Positions 5,389 to 10,302 of a DNA stretch of 10,302 nt are shown piece by piece. Both the position numbers and the translations under genes were made by a program. Under the pieces are notes generated by a model that was not told the DNA's origin, did no database searches, and saw nothing but the letters and a program-made list of their open reading frames with translations. The stretch is from positions 1 to 10,302 of the forward strand of contig JBDSTZ010000460.1 of assembly GCA_039927975.1 (NCBI GenBank), given 5' to 3'. Numbering within the stretch: position 1 is the stretch's first letter; each line of letters begins with the position of its first letter. Origin of the DNA: JBDSTZ01 sp039927975. Its GTDB lineage: Bacteria; Pseudomonadota; Gammaproteobacteria; Burkholderiales; Burkholderiaceae_D.

Positions 5389-8376
5389 TTAGAACTTGTA
5401 GCTCGCCCCCACCACGAACTCGCGTCCGGTCACATGGTAGACCCAGGCGCTGTTGCGCGCGCGGCTGACGAACTGGTCATTGACGGTGTTGGTCAGGTTG
5501 ATGCCTTCGAGCCTGATCTCCAGCTTGTCGTTGACCTTGTACGACATCGAGGCGTCGACGTTGATCGAGCTGACCTTGCCTTCCACATCGTTGTTGTTGG
5601 TGCCCGGCACCGCCGACAGGAAACCGCTGCGGTAAGCCACAGAAGTGCGCGCGCTGAACTTGGCGTCCTCGTAGTACAAGGTGGCGTTCCAGGCGCGCGG
5701 CGACAGGTTCAGCAAGTCTTCGTTGACGATCACGCTGCTGGTCGGCGAGACCAGGTAGTTGATGCGCGACTTGACCTTGGTGAAGTTGAGCACGGTGCCG
5801 AAATTCTTCAGCACGCCGGGCAGGAAGGTGAACGGCTGCTGGTAGTTGATCTCGAACCCGGTCAGGTTGCCACCCTCGGTGTTGACCGGCGCGGTGACCT
5901 GGAACACTTCATCGCCGCTGAAATTCGACGGCAGCAGCGACATCGGCAAGCCCGAGTTCTTGTACACCACGCTGCTCATCTGGGTCTGGATGTAGGTGTC
6001 GATCTTCTTGTAGAACAAGCCGAAGCCGAGGAAGGATGATTTGTCGAAATACCATTCGAGGCTGGTGTCGAGCGTCTTGGCGCGGAACGGTTTCAGGTTC
6101 GGGTTGCCGCCGGTGATGCTGAGCAGGCCCGAGGTGACGATCGACACGCCCGGCGTCAGCAGCGCCAGCTGGGGCCGCGCCATGACCTTGGCGGCGGCCA
6201 CGCGGAAGATCAGGTCCTTCGACAAGTTGACCGACACGTTGGCCGACGGCAGCACGTCCGAGTAGTCGTTCTCGACCGTGAACAGCGAGGCGTTGGCGTC
6301 CGGCAGATAGCCCGAAGCGCGCATATTCGTCTTCACATAGCGCACGCCCGCGTTGGCCTTGACGCCGTAGCCGCCGACGTCGCCGCTGTACTCGGTCATG
6401 AAGAAGGCGCCGCGGTCGGTCTCGCTGACGGCGCGGTTGCTGCCGCGCGCGACCGCCTGGTTGATCGAACCGAGCGTGAAGTCGCCCGGTCCGCCGGCCG
6501 GCCCGCTCTTGATGCAATTGCAGTAGATGTCGTACAGATTGACGATCGCGTTGTAGTTCGGAATCAGCCACGAGGTTGGCGTGCCTGCCGGCAGGTCGAG
6601 GCCCTTGCCGAAACCGGTCAGGGTCGAGGTCAGGCTGGCCATCGAGGTGCCGGCCGGTGGCGCGAACATGGTCTCGGCGCCGTTCATGCGGCGCGCTTCC
6701 CACACCGAGTTGGAGAACTTCTTGTAGTCGGCGCCGCCCTTCAAGGTGAAGGCCGGCGACACTTCCCACGACAGGTTGATGTTGGCGACGTCGCTGCGGT
6801 TGTCGGCGCCGTTCGGGCGGATCCGGATTTCGCTGGGCAGCGAGTTGGCGATGGTGTTGCCCTGCGTGCCGGAGGTCACCACCGGGATGCCGACGATGCC
6901 GAAGTTGCCCTGGGCCGCCACGTCGAACGGATACTTGATCAGCGGCAGGCGGTCGTCGCCACGGAAGTCGATCGAGTAGCCGTTGATGTTCGGCGCGTCG
7001 ATCAGGGTGGTGGTCTGGATCGGGTTGTCGAACTTGGAGCTGGCGCGGCCGAGCTTGGCGGTCAGCTTGAGCGATTCGCCGATGTCCTGTTCCCAGGTGA
7101 TGCTGGGCTGCTTGAAGGTGGTCGACAGCTTGTCGAAGCGCGATTCCGAGCGCAGGTCGACGCCGTTGAAGGTGCCGTACTGCAGGGCGCCGTTGGTGTC
7201 GAAGGCAGCCTGGACCACGCTGGTCTGCGGCTTGCCGCCCAAACTCAGCGCGCGGCTGAACGAGAACACTTCGAGGAAATCTTCCTCGCGTGTCGCTTTC
7301 AGTTTGGCGTACATGAGGTCGAGCGTGAGCAGGGTGCCGTTCATCGGCCGCCACTGGATGGCGCTGGTGATGCCGAGCCGGTCCTGCTCGTGGGTCAGGC
7401 GGCCGAAGCGCGGAATGCGCGGCACGAAATTGCTGGCGCTGCTGGCCGCGTTGTAGGCGGCGATGTTTTCCGGCGTGCCGACCAGGCGCGGCACGCCTTG
7501 CGCGGCCGGTCCGCAGGTCGTCGCCGTCGAGGTCGCCGGATTGGCCGTCACCCCGGTCGGCGCGCAATAGCCGCCCACCGACGGGCCATTGTCCCACTTG
7601 ACGGTCGAGAAGCCTTCCTCGAACAGGTTGCGCTTGGAATAGGCGGCCGACAGCAGCACACCGAGCTTGCGGTCGAAGAAGGTGTCGGAGATCAGGAAGG
7701 CCATGCGTGGCGTCTTGTCGCCCGACATTTCATTCCAGGTGCCCTTGACCGAGGCGGTGGCGGTGAATTTCTTGAAGTCGAAAGGATGCGAGGTTTGCAG
7801 GTCGACGGTGGCGCCGAGCGAGCCTTCGTCGACGTCGGCCGACGAGCTCTTGCGCACGGTGATGGTGTTGAACAGCTCGGCGGCGAAGACGTTGAAGTCG
7901 AAGCCGCGCGAACGGTTGGCGCCGCCCGAACTGTCGGTGCCTCCGGTCGTCGCCAGCGCTTCGATGCCGTTGATGCGCACCCGCGTGAAGTCGCGGCCCA
8001 GGCCGCGCACGGTGATGTTGCGGCCCTCGCCGGCGTCGCGGTCGATCACCACGCCGGGCACGCGCTGCAGCGATTCTGCCAGGTTGGTGTCGGGGAACTT
8101 GGCGATGTCTTCGGCCTTGACCACGTCGACGATGCCGGTGTCATTGCGCTTCTGGTTGAGGGCGCCACGCAGGGACGCCGCGAAGCCGGTGATGACGACG
8201 CTCTGGATGTCCGCCTCGGGCGCCGGCGTGCCCGCTGCAGGCGGCTGGACTTGTGCATGGGCTGCGCCGGCGGCGAGCATGGACAGCGAGGAGGAGGTGA
8301 CGAGAATGCGCACTGCGACGGCGATGGCCGATAAACCCGGGGTGTCCGCTTTCGCAGGGGTGCTGATTGTTTTCAA
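5389..8376 (-). CDS. TonB-dependent outer-membrane receptor (Xanthomonas/Caulobacter type)
   Basis: The 995-residue protein has a long signal peptide ending AAGAAHA|Q (cleavage near residue 41). A Pro/Ala linker and a TonB-box-like IQSVVITG (57-64) follow. The plug domain (about 65-215) contains DTGIVDVVKAEDIAKFPD, NLAESLQRVPGVVIDRDAGEG, NITVRGLGRDFTRVRINGIEA and the ITVRKSSSADVDEGSLGATVD segment. The rest is a 22-strand-type beta barrel ending in REFVVGASYKF, whose final phenylalanine is the usual outer-membrane insertion signal. The plug wording is that of the TonB-Xanth-Caul subfamily, whose members take up carbohydrates and other large substrates. There is no N-terminal signalling (STN) domain, and no sigma/anti-sigma pair beside it. 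Pairs of cysteines in putative loops (YCAPTG ... TTCGP and YCNCIK) are notable. The start is TTG at 8376, because it has a good ribosome binding site and begins the signal peptide directly; ATG at 8445 would add 23 residues. It faces the amidohydrolase operon. Substrate is unknown. Confidence 0.92.
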   Translation of the reverse strand: MKTISTPAKADTPGLSAIAVAVRILVTSSSLSMLAAGAAHAQVQPPAAGTPAPEADIQSVVITGFAASLRGALNQKRNDTGIVDVVKAEDIAKFPDTNLAESLQRVPGVVIDRDAGEGRNITVRGLGRDFTRVRINGIEALATTGGTDSSGGANRSRGFDFNVFAAELFNTITVRKSSSADVDEGSLGATVDLQTSHPFDFKKFTATASVKGTWNEMSGDKTPRMAFLISDTFFDRKLGVLLSAAYSKRNLFEEGFSTVKWDNGPSVGGYCAPTGVTANPATSTATTCGPAAQGVPRLVGTPENIAAYNAASSASNFVPRIPRFGRLTHEQDRLGITSAIQWRPMNGTLLTLDLMYAKLKATREEDFLEVFSFSRALSLGGKPQTSVVQAAFDTNGALQYGTFNGVDLRSESRFDKLSTTFKQPSITWEQDIGESLKLTAKLGRASSKFDNPIQTTTLIDAPNINGYSIDFRGDDRLPLIKYPFDVAAQGNFGIVGIPVVTSGTQGNTIANSLPSEIRIRPNGADNRSDVANINLSWEVSPAFTLKGGADYKKFSNSVWEARRMNGAETMFAPPAGTSMASLTSTLTGFGKGLDLPAGTPTSWLIPNYNAIVNLYDIYCNCIKSGPAGGPGDFTLGSINQAVARGSNRAVSETDRGAFFMTEYSGDVGGYGVKANAGVRYVKTNMRASGYLPDANASLFTVENDYSDVLPSANVSVNLSKDLIFRVAAAKVMARPQLALLTPGVSIVTSGLLSITGGNPNLKPFRAKTLDTSLEWYFDKSSFLGFGLFYKKIDTYIQTQMSSVVYKNSGLPMSLLPSNFSGDEVFQVTAPVNTEGGNLTGFEINYQQPFTFLPGVLKNFGTVLNFTKVKSRINYLVSPTSSVIVNEDLLNLSPRAWNATLYYEDAKFSARTSVAYRSGFLSAVPGTNNNDVEGKVSSINVDASMSYKVNDKLEIRLEGINLTNTVNDQFVSRARNSAWVYHVTGREFVVGASYKF

Positions 8377-8388
8377 TTTATTGTCTCC
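8374..8388 (-). promoter_or_regulatory. Ribosome binding site supporting the TTG start of the TonB receptor
   Basis: On the minus strand GGAGA (8388-8384) lies 7 nt before TTG (8376-8374). Translation from there gives MKTIST followed by a normal signal peptide. The in-frame ATG at 8445 has only a modest AGG 5 nt upstream (minus strand), and would put 23 extra residues, rich in Tyr and Lys, before the export signal. Confidence 0.65.
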
Positions 8389-8412
8389 GCTATACGTTTT
8401 TTTAGGATTGAA

Positions 8413-8428
8413 GTATTTGGGTAAATAC
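8413..8428. repeat. Perfect inverted repeat in the receptor leader, operator candidate
   Basis: GTATTT (8413-8418) and AAATAC (8423-8428) are perfect inverted copies around a GGGT spacer. The element lies 37-52 bp upstream of the preferred TTG start of the receptor, within an AT-rich leader. A symmetrical site of this size at this place suits a dimeric repressor or activator binding site. A run of A/T on the gene side (TAAAAA, minus strand 8403-8398) could serve as a -10 element, but no clear promoter can be assigned. Confidence 0.4.
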
Positions 8429-8563
8429 CGCTCCGAATATAGCATTGCGGCCTGACCAATTTATGTTGTTGTTCAAATAAAACAACGTTTAAATCGAATA
8501 AAGAGGAAAACGAATAACTTTCTGCGGCGCGCGAGGCCGGCCGGCATGGCCGGTGCGCGGCGC

Positions 8564-8577
8564 CTGCCCCGGGGCAG
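8564..8577. repeat. 14-bp perfect palindrome in the ubiE promoter region
   Basis: CTGCCCC (8564-8570) is followed directly by its reverse complement GGGGCAG (8571-8577). It overlaps the place where the -35 element of the ubiE promoter would lie and ends 5 bp before the TATAAT box. A neighbouring dyad, CCGGC-ATG-GCCGG (8541-8553), lies just upstream. No T-run follows, so it is not an intrinsic terminator. It may be a protein-binding site; chance is also possible in such GC-rich sequence. Confidence 0.4.
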
Positions 8578-8582
8578 CCTTG

Positions 8583-8588
8583 TATAAT
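8583..8588 (+). promoter_or_regulatory. Consensus -10 element of the ubiE promoter
   Basis: TATAAT matches the sigma-70 -10 consensus exactly and lies 26 bp before the ubiE ATG, which predicts a leader of about 20 nt. The -35 position at 17-bp spacing (8560-8565, GCGCCT) is poor. The leader contains GCGGC (8589-8593) and GCCGC (8605-8609), able to form a small hairpin, and lacks a clear Shine-Dalgarno. Confidence 0.5.
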
Positions 8589-8614
8589 GCGGCAAGACTA
8601 TTCAGCCGCTCACT

Positions 8615-9349
8615 ATGACCAACACTACGCATTTCGGGTACAAGACCGTGTCCGAGGACGAAAAAGTCCACGAAGTCGCCAAAGTATTCCATTCGGTTGC
8701 CGCCAAATACGATGTCATGAACGACCTGATGTCGGCCGGTCTGCACCGCATTTGGAAAACGTTTACTATCGCAAACGCGGCGGTTCGGCCCGGTTTCAAG
8801 GTGCTCGACATCGCCGGCGGCACCGGCGATTTGTCGAAGGCTTTCGCCCGCCAGGCCGGTCCCACCGGCGAAGTGTGGCTGACCGATATTAATGAATCGA
8901 TGCTGCGCGTCGGCCGCGACCGGCTATTGAATCGCGGCCTGGTGACCCCCACTTTGTTATGCGACGCGGAAAAATTACCTTTTCCGGATAATTATTTTGA
9001 CCGCGTCAGCGTGGCCTTTGGCCTGCGCAATATGACCCACAAGGACCAGGCGCTGGCGGAAATGCGGCGTGTGCTCAAGCCGGGCGGCAAGTTGCTGGTG
9101 TTGGAATTTTCCAAGGTGGCGGCGCCGCTGCAAAAGCCTTACGACGTGTATTCGTTCTCGGTGCTGCCATGGCTGGGACAGCGCATCGCCGGCGACGCCG
9201 ACAGCTATCGCTATCTGGCCGAATCGATCCGCATGCATCCCGACCAGGAAACCCTGAAAACGATGATGCAGGACGCGGGCCTCGAACGGGTCGAATATTT
9301 CAACCTGACGGCCGGTGTGGCGGCACTGCATACCGGCATCAAATTTTAG
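8615..9349 (+). CDS. ubiE: Ubiquinone biosynthesis C-methyltransferase UbiE
   Basis: The 244-residue protein is a class I SAM-dependent methyltransferase of the UbiE/COQ5 family. It methylates the benzoquinol ring carbon of the ubiquinone precursor (2-polyprenyl-6-methoxy-1,4-benzoquinol) and, in organisms with menaquinone, demethylmenaquinol. Visible signatures are FGYKTV near the N-terminus, the first UbiE signature YDVMNDLMSAGLHRIWK (32-48), SAM motif I LDIAGGTGD (64-72), the acidic residue of motif II in TDIN (D91), DAEKLPFPDNYFD (117-129), and the second signature RVLKPGGKLLVLEFS (152-166). Length is normal and the gene intact. Some codons around 8965-9000 are noticeably AT-richer than neighbouring genes. 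It is followed after 9 bp by the Tim44-like gene, whose ribosome binding site overlaps the ubiE stop, so they are co-transcribed. In related bacteria ubiJ and ubiB commonly follow; they would lie beyond the window. Confidence 0.97.
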   Translation: MTNTTHFGYKTVSEDEKVHEVAKVFHSVAAKYDVMNDLMSAGLHRIWKTFTIANAAVRPGFKVLDIAGGTGDLSKAFARQAGPTGEVWLTDINESMLRVGRDRLLNRGLVTPTLLCDAEKLPFPDNYFDRVSVAFGLRNMTHKDQALAEMRRVLKPGGKLLVLEFSKVAAPLQKPYDVYSFSVLPWLGQRIAGDADSYRYLAESIRMHPDQETLKTMMQDAGLERVEYFNLTAGVAALHTGIKF

Positions 9350-9358
9350 GAATCGGCC

Positions 9359-10294
9359 ATGAAAAAAATACTTCTTAGCCTGATGCTGGCAATCACCACC
9401 TTCTCGATGGTGGCCGAGGTAAGCGCGCGTCCACTGGGCGGCGGCCGTTCGATCGGACGTCAATCGTCCAACGTGACGCGCCAGGCCACCCCGCCGCCGC
9501 CATCTCCGCGTCCGGCCGCGTCGCCCAATGCCGCCCCGGCCGCGCCCGCAGCGATGCCCGCCACACCCGTCAAGCAACCGAGCCGCTGGAAAGGCATCCT
9601 CGGCGGCGCCCTTGTCGGCCTCGGCCTTGGCGCGCTGTTCTCGCACTTCGGCTTGGGCGGCGCCCTCGGCAGCATGCTCGGCTCGCTGCTGATGATCGCG
9701 CTGCTGGCCATGGCCGCCATGTTCATCTACCGCATGGTGCGCCGCAAGGACACCCCGGCCAATCCGAACTTGAAGTCCTTCGACAATCCGCTGCCGGCCG
9801 GCGCCACGCCCGCATTTGACGCCAACCCGCAGCCGCCGGCTTTCCAGCCCGCGTTCCAGCCGGCCCAGCCGGCCAGCGCCGGCGCCTTCGGCAATCCGGC
9901 CCCCGCCGCGCCCTGGGGCGTGCCGGCCGACTTCGACAGCGCCGCCTTCTTGCGCCACGCGAAATCGTCCTTCATCCGCATGCAGGCCGCCTGGGACAAG
10001 GGCGACACCAACGACCTGCGCGAATTCACCACGCCGGAAATCTACGCCGAACTCAAGATGCAGATCCAGGAGCGCGGCAGCGTGGCCGATTTCACCGACG
10101 TCGTCAGCATCGACGCCCAGCTGCTCGGCATCGAAACGACCGAACGCGACTACCTGGCCAGCGTCCAGTTCAACGGCCTGATCAAGTCGGCGCCGGACGC
10201 CTCGGCCGCGCCCTTCGCCGAAGTCTGGAACATGTCCAAGCCGCTCGACGGCAGCGGCGGCTGGGTATTGGCCGGCATCCACCAGCTGTCCTGA
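9359..10294 (+). CDS. Membrane-anchored Tim44-like domain protein
   Basis: The 311-residue protein begins with a signal-like MKKILLSLMLAITTF segment, ending near SA-R at residue 24. A low-complexity Pro/Ala stretch follows (about 44-73). Next come a Gly-rich hydrophobic segment (79-97) and a second one (101-127) ending in positive residues RMVRRK, then another Pro/Ala/Phe linker with AFQPAFQPAQPA (about 146-190). The C-terminal Tim44-like domain covers about 192-311, with AFLRHAKSSFIRMQAAWDKGD, LREFTTPEIYAELKMQI and the ending WVLAGIHQLS. Bacterial Tim44-like proteins share the fold of the mitochondrial import motor subunit; their role is not firmly known. AGGAA (9348-9352) lies 6 nt before the ATG and overlaps the ubiE stop. 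Its place after ubiE recurs in betaproteobacteria as I recall, hinting at a link with the quinone-synthesis locus or membrane, by inference only. Confidence 0.88.
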   Translation: MKKILLSLMLAITTFSMVAEVSARPLGGGRSIGRQSSNVTRQATPPPPSPRPAASPNAAPAAPAAMPATPVKQPSRWKGILGGALVGLGLGALFSHFGLGGALGSMLGSLLMIALLAMAAMFIYRMVRRKDTPANPNLKSFDNPLPAGATPAFDANPQPPAFQPAFQPAQPASAGAFGNPAPAAPWGVPADFDSAAFLRHAKSSFIRMQAAWDKGDTNDLREFTTPEIYAELKMQIQERGSVADFTDVVSIDAQLLGIETTERDYLASVQFNGLIKSAPDASAAPFAEVWNMSKPLDGSGGWVLAGIHQLS

Positions 10295-10302
10295 TATTTC
10301 CG

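Noticed and set aside
5909..7597. Minus-strand 562-codon frame inside the TonB receptor gene
   Set aside because: It lies in another frame of the same strand as the receptor, is extremely Arg/Gln rich with no recognisable motif, and the receptor frame carries all family signatures.
8465..8486. GTTGTT ... AACAAC inverted repeat with 10-bp spacing in the receptor-ubiE gap
   Set aside because: The arms are simple low-complexity triplets in an AT-rich stretch, so the symmetry is weak evidence for a site.
8975..10282. Minus-strand 435-codon frame opposite ubiE and the Tim44-like gene
   Set aside because: Its sequence shows only GC-rich antisense composition, while both plus-strand genes have intact domains and ribosome binding sites or operon spacing.
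1..10302. Mobile island or defence system carrying the operon
   Set aside because: I saw no transposase, integrase, terminal repeats, tRNA junction, CRISPR repeats or defence-type domains, and base composition is even across the operon.

Overview
The window is GC-rich chromosomal DNA that looks betaproteobacterial, most likely from the Oxalobacteraceae (Massilia/Duganella/Janthinobacterium-like). This rests on the style of the ubiE - Tim44-like gene pair, the long TonB-dependent receptor of the Xanthomonas/Caulobacter type, and the codon bias. It is an inference from recalled families, not a database match. I recognise eight protein-coding genes. I see no RNA gene, insertion sequence, integrase, CRISPR array or tRNA-adjacent attachment site.

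Layout. Positions 1-132 hold the end of a region whose gene lies to the left, closed by a rightward intrinsic terminator (72-105). A 67-residue cysteine-motif protein (oxidoreductase-like domain, OXLD1 type) is on the minus strand (133-336). Divergent from it is a LysR-type regulator with a TTG start (485-1444). After a 127-bp gap comes a tight four-gene plus-strand operon: a periplasmic binding protein of the NMT1/ThiY type (1572-2549), an ABC ATPase (2546-3361), an ABC permease (3358-4101) and a ring-opening amidohydrolase of the cyanuric acid hydrolase (AtzD/TrzD)/barbiturase family (4106-5221). Facing it on the minus strand is a TonB-dependent receptor (5389-8376) with a clear terminator at 5299-5331. 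Divergent from the receptor is a housekeeping pair: ubiE (8615-9349), for ubiquinone biosynthesis, and a membrane-anchored Tim44-like domain protein (9359-10294).

How the genes work together. The LysR gene and the operon read as one catabolic module: sense a small N-heterocycle, bring it in with an ABC importer, and hydrolyse its ring in the cytoplasm. The amidohydrolase is the most informative gene. It shows the threefold repeat of the family, with three Lys/Ser pairs (K42/S85, K163/S233, K301/S349). The later enzymes of the cyanuric acid pathway (biuret and allophanate hydrolases) are not in the window, so either the pathway finishes elsewhere or the real substrate is a different cyclic ureide or imide such as barbiturate. 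The TonB receptor could be the outer-membrane entry point for the same compound, but only its position suggests this.

The parts most worth a second look are the transporter-coupled AtzD-family operon and its unknown substrate, the two TTG starts set by strong ribosome binding sites, and two inverted repeats in the receptor-ubiE intergenic region that could be operators.
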